A stretch of 64,000 nt of DNA from Melieria omissa. Lineage: Eukaryota; Arthropoda; Insecta; Diptera; Ulidiidae. The notes beneath the pieces were generated by a model, which saw only the letters and a program-made list of their open reading frames with translations, searched no databases and was not told the origin of the DNA. Made by a program: the position numbers and the translations under genes. Shown in pieces: positions 47,059-59,197 of the stretch; the first letter of the stretch is position 1; the number at the start of each line of letters is the position of its first letter. Where the stretch lies: NCBI GenBank assembly GCA_963971225.1, contig OZ020267.1, forward strand, positions 115,082,936 to 115,146,935, read 5' to 3'.

Positions 47059-47377
47059 GTTGTGCACTATCTAATACATAAATATCGCAAGTGCTGGTAC
47101 GTTTGCATTTACTTTTAATTACTTTTGCTTCCTTCAGCTGCCAGTCAATTGCGCTGCAGCAGATTTGTCTCTGTCTACCACTGCTTCAATTAGTCGCCGA
47201 TTGCGAATGCAAAATGTTGATTTCGCCGATTGGCTGCGACTCTAAAAGGGGACCAAGACATGCGACATGCACAATTATTGCTAGCACAACAACAATAAAC
47301 AGAGAAATGCACAACAGTCGAGTTGAAAATGCCGTCGGCAAATCGCATTCGCTGTAATCTGAGAAATAAGAAGGTAT

Positions 47378-48111
47378 TAAGGGGGTGTTCTGTAGTAACA
47401 GCTCGTTTTCTTAGGTGTTTTTTGAAATTCTACTATGAAGTAACTATTCAATTTTTTTTATGCGGTTTTTTTTCAATGTTTTATTATACTTTTAACTACA
47501 AAATTCAGTATAAGGTTTGAAAAAATATTGATTCGTTGCTGCACTGCAGCGCCGCAAATTGATGCCCTCCAAAAAAACATGCGTTGACGGTTCACACGAT
47601 TGCTCCAGTCTGAAACATGGAAATCGGAAAATTTTTTTTTTTTGTAATCTATATGAGTGCGATTATCGTCCGACGGGAGCTTTTTTGTTTTTCATCAAAA
47701 ATTCTCAAAATGGCGCGACTTGAAAGTAAAAAATTTTTTTTCCCCATTTTTTCAAATGAAAAAAATTTATTTAACACTAACTAATAACAAAATCGAAAAA
47801 AAACGCTCGTCGGACGATAGCGACAACTTTTAGAAACATTAAAAAAAAAAATTATCAAAATCCGTCTACTCAATCATTTGTAATCGTGTGAACCAGTTCG
47901 AAAAACATGGTTTCGGGAAAAACGCGTTTACAGTTTTTTGTTCACTGAAAGTACTGTGGAAATTCGGCGGAGCGCGTGACGAAACCTCCTTTACAAATGA
48001 CTTTCCGGTCCGAATTCATCAAAGACCTTTTTTTATACGATAGATTACCTGTTGAAAAATGCAAAAAAAAAATCGATTTTTTTGAAAATTTTACTACAGA
48101 ACATTCCCTTA
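47378..48111. mobile_element. Inverted-repeat element of unknown class (734 bp)
   Basis: The left end TAAGGGGGTGTTCTGTAGTAA (trimmed: AAGGGGGTGTTCTGTAGTAA) and the right end TTACTACAGAACATTCCCTT are inverted. Two further inverted pairs lie inside: GGTTCACACGATTGC (about 47589) with GTAATCGTGTGAACC (about 47881), and ATTATCGTCCGACGGGAGC (about 47662) with GCTCGTCGGACGATAGC (about 47804). The whole unit can therefore fold into a long imperfect hairpin. No coding sequence and no clear target duplication were found, so the superfamily is undetermined. Confidence 0.7.
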
Positions 48112-48637
48112 TGTAGTTTTAGTAGATTTCGTAGTTTCATTATCGCTTAGTCATTAGCAGATATAATAAATCAATCACTAATGATTCACTCATAATATTT
48201 GATCGTACCACACCTATTTCAATGGAATCAAAATGACAATCAAAATTAATGCAATCAGCATTTCTGTCATATTTCATCAATTTGTAATTTGCGTCATCGA
48301 ACTTGCTCGAAATAATAATTTAACAAGGCATGACTCATACACATTGGTCGTTAGTTTTGTCGTTGATGATTGCTTTTTGAATAGTTTTCAAACGCAAATC
48401 AAAGAAAATTTTGCGCCACACTGCCACAGATTCTTAGGTGAGAAAAGGATTACTAACGATTCGCTTGCAATGATCTCAGTGATTGCCTTTGCCAGTCAGA
48501 GCAATTCTCGATAGTGAGATCGCGCCCAAGTGGCCCATGTGTGGCTCTGTAAGTGTCTTAATTTCCGGCTGAATGTGATTTCTTCTACCCAGCTTCCTAC
48601 TTATCTGAAAATTTCAACTGCTGTTTTCACATATAAA
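48112..48637. other. Intergenic spacer
   Basis: AT-rich sequence with one ORF (48233-48514, 93 codons) lacking any recognisable domain. No gene supported. Confidence 0.45.
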
Positions 48638-49120
48638 TTAACCCTAATTCGTCGTTCGGGTGATTTTTCAACCATTTTCAACTTTGGAATGCTATAACTT
48701 TGCTATATATTTATCAAAGAGATTAAGGTTTCTTGTATTTGTAGCAAACCAACATAAGTTTTAGAAATTATCTACAACATATTGATTATTTCATTATAAC
48801 GGTGATTACAAAAAAAGTTACGTGGGCGACGTTCGGGTGATATTTCACCCATATATAAATTGTATGGAAATTCAACGTAACAAATACAGAAAATGCCATT
48901 AGATTACGTCATAGGCAAAACATTTTTATAGATCAATGGGCCTCCTGAATTTAACGGGAAAGTAATAGCCGATTATATTAGTTCAACTAAAGTTGGTATA
49001 ACTCGCTATGCTTGAAGTCGGGTGTCAGAAATGCAAGATGCCAGTGAAGACCAATGTTAAAGATAGTAACTGACAAAACTAATGTTGAAGTTTTGCGAGT
49101 TTTTGGCAGTGCATGGATTA

Positions 49121-49440
49121 GCATTGTTGATATTCGGGCATATTTTGGTATTTTAATTTTGAGTGGTGTTTATAAGTCGAATGGAGAATCTCTTGATAAT
49201 CTGTAGAGTTACACAACACGCAGACCAATCTTTCGTTATGTCGGTGACAAAAGCACTCGCCAAGAACGTAACGATTTTAATGAAGAATGATACCCATAAG
49301 AGATATATGAGAAAAGTAGTTTTAGCGACAACTGCTATGTACGTCCTATGAAAAGGACACTAAGTAAACAATTGCTGACTTTTCGTGGAAGATGCTCCTT
49401 TGAGCACTTTTCATCATAACCAGGGAATGTGGGTGAAAAA
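49121..49440 (+). pseudogene. piggyBac transposase (DDE_Tnp_1_7-type) pseudogene fragment
   Basis: The plus-strand frame at about 49121-49210 reads SIVDIRAYFGILILSGVYK and SNGESLDNL, then a stop where Trp is expected before S, and RRPIFRYV. Further on, SKQLLTFRGRCSFEHF lies at about 49366-49410. The order GxYxSxxESLxxLWS, RPIFR, then LxxFRGRCxF is the core of piggyBac transposases. In the family the FRGRC block is preceded by the first catalytic Asp (DEQL); here that position reads SKQL, so the Asp is lost. Several stops and the missing C-terminus with its other Asp residues and Cys-rich domain make it non-functional. Confidence 0.8.
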
Positions 49441-49866
49441 AATTACCCGAAATTATATCGTTTTACAATAAGTCAAAAGCAATAATTGACACTTCAGACG
49501 AATTAGTTGTTCACTAACTATACCGTCAAGCGAAAACCGAATCGCTGTCGTTCCCAGCTGGCATTACAACAAAAAGTACAACAATTAGTAAAGCTAAAGA
49601 TTTTGCGTAGAGCAACGTTACCGAAAGGAAAATCTTCATGCTAACTTCTTATCTCAATACAGCCAATTTCCCAAACATTGTCAGAAAATCAGAGCGGAAA
49701 AAGTAAAAAACTATTGAAACACGGTGCAAATTTAGTATCAAAAAAGATCGAAAGGCATATTCTGCTTGCAATTCTTGAAAAAACTATACATGTGGTGAAC
49801 GGAATGTTTTAGTTAACTACTGCCCTTCCTTCCCCTCTTTCCCCATTCGCTTGAAATGTGTGCTGT

Positions 49867-50105
49867 AACATATCGCTCCTTCGCTGCAAGAACGTCATAA
49901 CTCAAAACTACATCATTCCGAGAAAATTGAATTTTAAAATTTACCATTGCAGGCAGCTTAAGGTATCAACAAATTTTTCATGTCGTCTTGTGAGCAAAGT
50001 ATTGAATATTTTACAAAGAGATTTTGACAGAAAAAAGATCATATGCAGATAAACTGAAAAATTTTTTTGAGTTATGACGTTCTTGCAGCGAAGGAGCGAT
50101 ATGTT
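49867..50105. mobile_element. Palindromic MITE nested in the piggyBac relic (239 bp)
   Basis: AACATATCGCTCCTTCGCTG followed by CAAGAACGTCATAACTCAAAA at the left is mirrored at the right as TTTTGAGTTATGACGTTCTT and GCAGCGAAGGAGCGATATGTT: about 40 bp of perfect inverted repeat. No convincing target duplication was seen. The ORF 49858-50052 reads out of the left repeat and is not called. The perfect ends suggest it is much younger than the host element. Confidence 0.85.
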
Positions 50106-50156
50106 GAAAAAAGTATTACATACACATTTGAAATTTGTTATATATCACAACGTGTC

Positions 50157-50212
50157 TCATAATATGCCTCCGAGTGGGTCTCTTACAGAGGCAGCCACAA
50201 TAACCTAACCGA
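50157..50212 (-). repeat. Dispersed repeat, second TTAGGTTA-headed copy
   Basis: On the minus strand the order GGTTAGGTTA, GGCTGCC, AGAGACCCACTC resembles the head of the repeat at 31362. It sits inside the piggyBac relic. Its limits are not defined. Confidence 0.35.
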
Positions 50213-50417
50213 GTTGCCCTAATTACAAAAAAATATAGAAAAGTTTGTTAACTTATTTATTTGTAAGACAACAAAGACAACAAAGATTAAAGATAAGAAA
50301 TGATTTTTTATTTTAATTATTCAAAAAATTCATTAAAACAATGCAAAGTCCCATATGAGTGAAATATCACCCGAAAAACTTATGTGTGAGTTTTTTTGAA
50401 CGTCGGATGAGGGTTAA

Positions 50418-51689
50418 GGACCAGCTTATTCGATCATTTTTAGAAAGAAATTAACCCAAGTGGAAAGAAAGTGTTCGAAAAAACAAAACATGTAGCTTCT
50501 TTAGTGCTGAAATTTGTAAACGAGCAGCGTTTCTTAGTGTTCTGAGTACGCGATTGCAATTTTTATACATTCTTCTTCTTCTTTCTTCTTGTTCTACTTA
50601 TATATTCTTAGCAAAATGCACTCTGCTAGAATTTTTCATTCTTCATCTATTTATGAATGAATGAAGAAAACTAATAATTTTGCACAGATGTTCTCTTCAA
50701 GGATAAACAAAATTAGAAAGAAAAAACATTAGATATTTCATGAAAAATGCCGCCACAACAAAGCCTCCTGTCAATTCACACGCAGCACAGTTCCACCTGT
50801 CATTCGCTCAGGTTTAGCGTGCGGGGGCCTGCGTGCAATTGCAATACGGCAACAACAAAGCTGACAAGTGCAAATGCGCCAACACACAAATCGCAGCACA
50901 AATGTGCCACAAACGCCCAAATACGCAGCCGGCGGCGACTGCGTGCGTGCAACAAGCTGTTGTGTTTTGTTGCTGTCTTTTTAAAATGTCAACGCGAGTG
51001 TGTGTGTGTGTTCGTGTACATTACTCACACAACGCTCAACTTGCCACACAAATTTGCATACGTTTGCGTTTCCTTATTGTTGCGCGGCGCATTGCTGCAA
51101 AGACGAATTGCCGTAAACCGCTGAAACGGCCCATTAGCGAGCGCACTTGACTGCCCGACGGACGGACACGCGCAAACTGCGAGTGTGGGTCGCTGAGAGT
51201 GCGCGCGAATATAAAAGTGCGTTGCGCATTTGGGCGAAATTAGGCGCGCAATCGGATCCTCCACTGCCACCAGCACCACCAGCCGCTGCGCCGAAAATAA
51301 AATAAAGCATCTTTTTATTAATAAAACAAAAGCTGCCAACTTGGTTGTCGCTGCCCTGCCGCAGCTCTGGCTGCTGCTCCTAAATCATTTTGATAATGAT
51401 GACTGTCGGTGTGCTGTGCCTGTGTATTTTTAGTTCCCCTCCCATATTCCTCCGCGAACGGCATTGCACAAATCGTGTGTGCTTATTTGTCCGCTGTCGC
51501 CGTTGTTGTTGTTGTTTTTATTTAGCTGATTTTATGACGTGTAGTAATTTGTTGGATCGTTAAATTTTTAATAGGCTCCACGCAACAGTTGCCTCCGATG
51601 GCTACGTCCCCCGCACCCACTACCGGCTGCCGCACCATTGGCCCAACCAACAGTTCAAATATGAATGCCGCATTGATAGCTGCTTAGGA
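50418..51689. other. Non-coding block
   Basis: 50418-50740 is AT-rich with a TTCTTC tract near 50570-50592. 50745-51680 is GC-richer, with overlapping ORFs on both strands (up to 125 codons) and no domain. A good TATA box (TATAAAAG, 51210-51217) occurs in a GCGC-rich context, but no initiator or exon can be assigned downstream. Confidence 0.45.
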
Positions 51690-51709
51690 CAGGGGCGCAT
51701 TCAGGGGGC
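51690..51709 (+). mobile_element. Solo terminus of the hAT-type MITE family
   Basis: CAGGGGCGCATTCAGGGGGC matches the left end of the hAT MITE family, but the rest of the element and the right end are not recognisable in the following 300 bases. It is probably a deletion remnant. Confidence 0.45.
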
Positions 51710-51959
51710 AACTAGTCGATGCATTCACAAGTCGAATTCTCACAGCCCTAAGGTGAGGTTATGTGGGTCTTTGAGGGTCTCTAATAGGACAATAGGGACG
51801 TTAAAATTAAAAAAAATATTATTTTGTTCATAAGTAAAATAAATAATAGTAACAAATAGGATATCGATATCCTTAACCGTTACTCCGGTCATGCATGTAA
51901 TTACTTTTCCTTAAGCAACTATATCCCCAGTTTTGGGGCCCATCTTCCTTGTGGTGAAC

Positions 51960-54900
51960 CAAACCGGACCAAGTCAAAGTTTATCGCTGCGAATTGCCCC
52001 ACCACTGTCTTGGAATTCCAACAAATATTCTCCCCGTTTTATGTGTTTATGCGCCTCGATCATGAAAATGCTATAAAATGCCGCCAACAAGAAGCCTGTC
52101 GAGTCAAAGCAATAGTTGATCAACAAAAAATCTAAATGTATCACAAACTCAGAATTAAAAAAATATTCAATCAGAATTAGAGGCACACCGTAGGCTTGTT
52201 GTCCTCGCCGTCGATTTGTCAACACAATGCGTGATTATGTTGGCTTAAATAGAAAACTGCTTCGCCGCAACATACCACAACAGCAACGGCAACAACACCC
52301 GCCCGACCGATTCCCCTGCCGCATCTCCCGGCGGTTGTGTGCTGCTTTTCGGTGGCGCGCAGTTGTTGGTTTGGTTTCTTTTGATCGATAAATGTGAGCG
52401 AGATTTTTTACGAGCTTTTTTCATAAACACTAAAAACGTTTTTTATTGCTCGAAAAACACTCAATAAAGGCGAATTATTGACGTCGATTTGGTGTGTGTG
52501 TGTGTGTGTGTGCTCGCTGGCGTTTGGCGTTTGGCCCCTTCCGCGTGCTGCACGCCGCCAACAAACCAACCACTTTGCACCCCTTCCAAGGCAAAATTGA
52601 TTCTTGTTGTTGTGATTGTTGTTCTTGTTATTGAGGTTGTTGTAGTTGGTGGCGCGCACGCCGCACTTTGGCTGCGATGTGGATTTGTTTGGTTGGGTTT
52701 TGTGGCGCGAATGCATTCGGGCCGCGAGTTTTAGATTTTTTTTTCAAATTTCCTCCACTTGGAATTTCTGTGTCTGTTGCATTAGTTGGTGCGTCTGTCC
52801 AGCTGGCACGCTCGTCTGTGGCCGTTCCTATTGCTGTTGCAGTTCGTTGTTGTTGGTGTTGTTCGTTGCCGACTGTGAAGGTGCAAATGCATTTTTATGC
52901 CCTTGTAAATCGTTTTGTGCGGCTTTGTTGTTATTTTTTATTGTTATTGTTAGGGAGACACCACGCATACAAAAGCATACACACACACAGAAAAGGCGAC
53001 AATATATAGTTCAGCATTATAATTCGGCTGTTGTTGTGGTTCTGCTTGCTGGGATGAAATTATGATAAATTCATTTGTTACACCTGCTTCATAATTCCCT
53101 CAATTTTATATCTCAGTGTGTGTATGCAAGGTGCAATCTGTATGTGTGTGTATGTGTGTACGTATTAAAAAGTATTATTCGAGTGAAGATGCTCACGAAG
53201 AACTCGTTGAAAAGTTTGACGATTTGTTCTCATCACTTTTAAAATGTTCTTGTCAAAGAAAAGCACTCAAGCTAAAAATATGTTTAAATGTCTTCTACGA
53301 AAACCGAAATCATCATTTTATGCTGGCAGCATTTGATTGACTTAATCCCGACATATTAACTTTGATGATTTCCATCAAGAAAGAATGATGTTTTAAATTT
53401 ATTCAACGCTCTGTAAGATCATTGGAGTTATGTTTCTTTGAGCGAAAGGATTAGTGATTGAGCCAAATTATCTGTGGATCATGTGGAACAGTCGTCAAGC
53501 ATCATGTGAAGCATATCTTAACATATCTTGCCAGATAATGCCATAATTAAGTAATGCAAATAAGATTTATGCAGATGTTAGGAACTTCAAAGGAACATAG
53601 ACTTTAAATATTTTTAGTATTAAAATCATTAAAAATAAATCCATCAATTTTCAAAACACATCAATAAATTTGATCCTTGAAAATCCTTAATATTTTCAGT
53701 AAACATGTTAACAAGAAAAACTAAGCGCATCCCAGTAAATCAACATCAACCAGACAGGCGCCGAAAAGCCACTGCGCGCATATGGAAAAAGCAACAAAAC
53801 TATTCGCGTGCGTTTCCGCATGTGGACAACGCGTCCGCCTTGCCACATGGACAACATGTGCTTCCGCACATACATAAACAACAAACAACAACCAGTTCAC
53901 TGTGGTCCAGTCCAGTTGAGTTCAGTTCAGTCCAGTGCGACGCCGCCAGTGACAGTGACGAGTTGGCGAAGATGAATGGAGCTGGCAGGACATATGAATT
54001 TTTATGGGAGAACAGCAGCAGCAGCAACAATAACAGTGCCGCGGCAACTATAAAACGCACAAAACTAACGAAAAACGAAACAAAGCAACTAGAAGCAAAA
54101 AGCATGGAGGACATTCCGTCAGACAGCGGCGGTGATGGACGATGGACGTTTATCATGTGCTCAAATGACCATTAAATGTGTCCAACGACGCCATCGCCAC
54201 GGCCATCAACAGCATCAGCCATGCTGCCGCCCATTGCACACTCGGCCTCGACTCGGCAATGGGAGTGAGCGAGACGGCGTTAGCAGTGCTCGCATGTATC
54301 AGCAAGGACATTCATCAAATGATAAATTGAGTGAATGACTTCATGCATGTTGCGACTTCTTCCGCCCGGCCTGGACACAGCTGCCGGCACGCAACGCCGG
54401 CGACGACTCACCCCTGACGCGCGGCCATCCCTCTTCGCACGCTCAGCGCCGCTCAATTGGCTGCAGTGCCGCCAGCAACAGCTGCAACATGTGTGCAACA
54501 TCATCATCGTCGCCGCAGCAGCATCGGTCGCCAGCGGCCACGGAAGTCGATTTTGCATAAGTCACTCACTGCGGCCACACCACGCCTCCTCCTGTCACTC
54601 GAGCCATTCGTCCAGCCAGTCGGCCGGTCGTCCGTTGTGTGCGTTGCGTCATTGTCGTTTTATTGTGCAACAATCGTAAAATGCTGCTGCCGACGCTGGC
54701 CTGCAGGCGCTGCAGTCGTATTTAAGCGATCCAGAAGCGGACGCACAGTGAGTGATGGACGCAAAAAATAGGAGCCAGCGACGGTGTGGGCGATCGACTT
54801 AAATTGCCGTCATATCCGGCGTCCTTGCAGTCCATTTGTTTTGCGGCCAGCACTCACTGTGCGATGGGTGGCGGCGCCTGCCGTTTGTGTTGATTGGAAT

Positions 54901-57900
54901 CTGATTTTTAGATTGTTTGTTGTGTTTAGTTTGTTTGTTTGTCTATTTTGGCCGTTTTTTGTTGTTGGCCATTCTGTTGACACTGCTGCGAAGTGACAAT
55001 TTCATCATTGTTATTGTTGCTTGTGCTGCACCTCGAGGATGTGCGGTTGAACGCGTACGCAGGACATGAGTATTTATGCATTCATTGGTGTTGGTTGGTT
55101 GTTGGTTATGGCTAGTTTTTGCCATTGTTGTTGTACCCTAACAGAGTTGTCACATCACTCAACCGCCATGTCACGGCTGCTGTTGTTGTTGTTGTTGCTG
55201 TTTATGATGTTTTGCGATTTCGTTCAGTTGTGCTTATTGTCGGTTTTTTGCTGTCAGCGTTTTTGGGGCTGTTGCGTTCAGCCCATTTGGTTGTTTTGAA
55301 TCATTTCTGGGCTTTTTGCATTTTGTCTATTTTCGCACGAAATTGTTGCTCGTCCTCTATGCGTCTTAATCCGAACGGAGTGGCTCGCTGATGATGAATG
55401 CAGCTGTGGTCGGTTTGTTTGCCTTCGACGTTTCGGCTGCCATATGTGTCGCTTTCAAAGCATAGACGTGGCCCCATTCATCATTCGAAAGTCTGACTGC
55501 AGTTGGTGCTGGTGCTGCGAGATTTTTAATGAACTTTGTGCGTTACTTTCAGTCACTAAAAATATGTTCGAGTGGATCAATTGGGGGACGTGACAGTTTC
55601 AAGGATAATAGGTGTATTGCATTGAAAATTGCCGAAGATAATAAATAAATAATGATAATTATTGCGATGTGGCAGGCAAGTCCCACTTGCTAGAGAGCCG
55701 GTTTTACTGGGCACCATTTAGTCCCTAAACGTCTTACGGATCTCGTCTCAGAAGCTATAAAATCATCTCTTCAATCTGCTTTACTTGCAAGACAGAGTAT
55801 GAAACAGGCATTCAAAATATGCCGACAAGTTTATCTTGACAACATTTTGAGAATGTGTGTTGCCGCCTCATCACCGATCAGATTATGACGAGCGCACAAT
55901 TTGCCGGCGCATGGAATCTGCGCGTCGCAATGCAAATTGCTACAAATTTGCTGCACTTGCAGTTGTTATTGCTGTCGCCGCTGCTGTGTCGAGTCTTGGC
56001 GGAAAATTGCAAAGGCCGCCACAGCTCGCCAGACAAGTTGCCACAGCTGCCGCATACGCCGCACGCGTTCGCGCCAACAACAGAGACAAGCCGACACGCC
56101 GACCGGCCGACGCATTCGCGTACATTGTTAGTGCGCAGCCTAGGCGACAGCGACAGCAACGGCAACGAATCGTTGGCACCGCCAATGTTGGCGACATTCG
56201 ATTACGGCCGCTGCTTTATGATCACCGTTTAATTTGAATTAAGAAGAATTCATTAGATTTAATGTGGCCGTAAAGAGCTGCTGCCGGCTGCTAATGGTTC
56301 ATCAGCGAGCGAGCGAGCGACGAGCGACGAGAGTTGAGTGGCGGCGATTAGAAGCGTCGCGGAAAAGTTTAAAATTATGACAAAGTTGTGAGCGGCGAAA
56401 GACGTTAAACTGGAAGATTTATTACAAATCGCCAAGGATTTTATGCGTTCGGCTTCGAGCCTTCTGCTGGCAGCCGGCCAATCAGTTGGTCCAATCAGTT
56501 GCCGCCGATGATATGTAATTCTGATGCGAACGATGCTGGCGCATTGCAATCTGCAATTTTTGCGTGCACTCATCGTCGGACTTACGAGTGACAGCGACGA
56601 ATCAGCATTAATGGCTTTGAATTTAGCTGATGATTTGTGGCAATGTTTGACAGTAATTTATCGCACGATAAGAGTCCGTTGGTGCCGTTAGGCGGCCTGT
56701 TGAAACACTCTGGAGCAAGGGTAATGTTGAGAGCATGAAAGCATGTTTTATGGATCGAATGCAATCAAATAACTTAGATGGGAAAGTTGACGAGAACGAT
56801 AAAAGTCGTCTTCCGGCTGCCACTTAGACGGTTCGTTGACCGCAACACGTGCAAGAAGATTTGGAATCACTTTATGGTTGCCGATATATGTTGACGACAT
56901 ACTGAAAACTACTTCGATCTGAACTTTGGCAACTAATTTTAGTTAGATCCGAAGATGAATTCAATTGAATTCGACTTTGTTTTTTCTGTCCAACATGAGC
57001 TTCGAACTCAATGATAGACTCTAGAAATCAACCCCACTTCCTGTGCGCCTTCTATCCATCCTCTGCATGGGAGGTGCACAAATGGAGAGAGGGAAGTGCA
57101 TAAATTTTGACGTTTATTTGAAGTGCCAGCGAAACGCTGCGGAGGCGAACTGTTGCAAACGGCGATAGAATGCCCAGCGAGTCATCATTTCAAAATAACG
57201 AATCGTAAATTTTGCAGTTAACATCAGAATTGTGGAAGTTATGTACATATCCAGCAACAAGAGGCAGTCACAGAGCGACAAGGACGGCGGCAGTGGCAGT
57301 GGCAGTGGCAACGCCAGCCACAGCAAACATTCATAACCAAATTTATTGCAAATAAGAAAAATGTGCACATCAAGTACAAAAAACAAAAAAATAAAACCAA
57401 CAACACATTTCAAAAACAACAACAAGATCGCAAGCGAACATGCCAAAACCAACAACAAAAACGAAAGATAGCAGAGGACAACAAGGAACAACAGTGTACA
57501 AGCGCACAACAACAACAACAATAGCAAACATAATAGCGACAAGCAAAACAATAACTAAAATGTATGGCGAGTAGTCGTGGTCAGCAAAAATGCTGGAAGC
57601 GCCAAGCACCCACCAGCAGTCAACCACCAGTCAGCCAGTCGGGCAGTCAGCGAGCGAAAGGACCAGCGAAACGGAACCCACGACGAGCAGCGAATAAATT
57701 CCATAAAAAAATGATGAAAGACAAACATGCGCCACAAGGATAACAACACAGCGACTACAGCAACATCAACAGCAGCAACAACAACAATCGCACTGGCAAA
57801 TACGCGAAAGGACGAGACGCGCGGATGGCTGGACAGACAGCGCGCAGGCGGGCACTAACGATGGCAGAAGCTTCCATCAAGCGGCGCTGGCAAACCCGTC

Positions 57901-58620
57901 CTGATGGCTCAGCGCTGCACAGCGAACGAAGGGGCCAAGCGGCGGTCGGGTGAGTGGGTGCGGTTCGCTAGTTGTCTGAAGGCGCTGGCCGGGTAGGTCG
58001 GTGGCTGGGTGCCCAGTCTGCATTTGGGTTGGCCTGATGTGGAGGTTGAGTGTCACATAAACTATATTTTTGCCATTTCCCTCCCAAAAAAAATTCTGTT
58101 GGCAGTTTTTCTTTTGTTTACTTTGGTTTGGTTTCGCTTCGCTTTCGGTCACATCGGATTGGATTGGAATGCGCTGAATGGGATTGGTTTGCATCAACTT
58201 GAATTTATATACAAATACGAGTGTGTGTACGTATGTATGTGTTGATGTAGACGAGCACACATCCCGACCCGACTGTGTGTTTGTATTTATTCGCCTATTT
58301 ATTTTGTTCAATTTGACGAAGTGTCCTTGTTCTGGCTGTTATTGGCTTTCTTCGTGTCACTATCGCAGTTGTTGTTGTTTTTCTAGCTCTTGCTCAGCTG
58401 CCGCTTCAGCGCACTGTCCGCCCCGTTAACGGATTTTCGTTGTTGCTTTGCGTTGTCCGACATTGATGGCCCGTTCGGTTGTTTGACATTCCGCAGGACA
58501 TCGCTGGCTGTCCGAAACGACGCAGCATATTTTATTTCGCTTAATGACAAGTGCCAAAGCTGGAAAAAAGCGCACATAAAATGCTTAATTTATGCCGCTT
58601 TGTTCGGTCCTATCGAAATC
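51960..58620. other. Long TE-poor non-coding block
   Basis: No gene supported. Repeats: GT at 52493-52512, GTTGTT-type tracts near 52606-52640, TTG at about 55181-55200, and a long CAA/ACA-rich stretch at 57391-57545. Overlapping ORFs on both strands are frequent. The longest (53705-54175, 156 codons; 55857-56237, 126 codons; 57114-57551 minus, 145 codons) lack recognisable domains. 53060-53700 and 55600-55850 are AT-richer without delimitable elements. Confidence 0.45.
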
Positions 58621-58625
58621 GTAGA

Positions 58626-59195
58626 TTAAATGACGAAACGCGGCTCGGAGTTGTGGCGGTGGGTGATGCGGACTGTTAGAACAGCAGAGGATTGACTTGG
58701 AAATAGTTTCCATAAATTAACTTTCTTTATGGACACATCAGTGCTGTCATAGCAAGGAAATATTTCACCATTGTGCGCGATTTGGTCTGCGTCCTGGCCT
58801 GGTCCGTACGGACAGTGGTGGCTGTCCATTTTGACGTCGTCCTGCTCGGACACAGACGACAACATGAGATAGTTTTGTCAAGGCCAAAGACAATCCGTAT
58901 ACGAAATAAGATATGTTAAGCGATACCAGTAAATGAACTGAAGCATTAATCTACAGCGGAAATGGACCTCAAAAAATATGAAATGACGAGTGAAATGGAA
59001 CAAATTTAAGGTTAAGGAAAACTACACTTGAGGGAGAAATTAATTTAGTTTGCCAACTTCTTATGGCTACATTTTTTTAAACGTTTACGACTACGACTTC
59101 GTCCTAAAGGATATGGTGCGATCTGTAAATCCAGAGATCTCTAAATCATTAACATTGAAAAAATCATATTTAGTTTTGAAGAATTTTCAAGATTT
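58626..59195. other. Intergenic spacer before the mariner
   Basis: Mixed composition with one domain-less minus-strand ORF (58626-58865). From about 58900 it is AT-rich. No gene supported. Confidence 0.4.
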
Positions 59196-59197
59196 TA

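Larger units (their letters stand above)
43955..47377. other. Non-coding block, AT-rich then GC-rich with GAGA/CT and triplet tracts
   Basis: 43955-44650 is AT-rich with TCAGTCATC-type repeated words (about 44170-44300). 44700-47350 is GC-richer, with overlapping ORFs on both strands up to 219 codons (44789-45448) that carry no recognisable domain and are not called. Triplet repeats at 46573-46600 and 47037-47058. Confidence 0.45.
48642..50413 (+). mobile_element. Degenerate piggyBac-family transposon (1772 bp)
   Basis: TTAA at 48638-48641 and 50414-50417. The left end CCCTAATTCGTCGTTC and right end GAACGTCGGATGAGGG are inverted with few differences. A subterminal motif GTTCGGGTGAT(T/A)TTTCA occurs twice on the left (about 48655 and 48828) and once inverted on the right (TGAAATATCACCCGAAAAAC, about 50359). 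The interior carries piggyBac transposase remnants and a nested palindromic MITE at 49867-50105. Intact members are usually 2.3-2.5 kb, so substantial coding sequence has been lost. Confidence 0.85.

Noticed and set aside
51210..51217. TATA-box promoter (TATAAAAG)
   Set aside because: A good TATA match, but no initiator at the expected distance and no exon downstream, so not called as a promoter.
55855..56237. Two overlapping plus-strand ORFs of 125-126 codons plus minus-strand ORFs
   Set aside because: Four or more frames are open at once in GC-rich sequence and none has a recognisable domain.
57114..57551. 145-codon minus-strand Leu/Val-rich, membrane-like ORF
   Set aside because: The hydrophobicity is produced by CAA/ACA repeats on the plus strand read as TTG/TGT. 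No conserved features.
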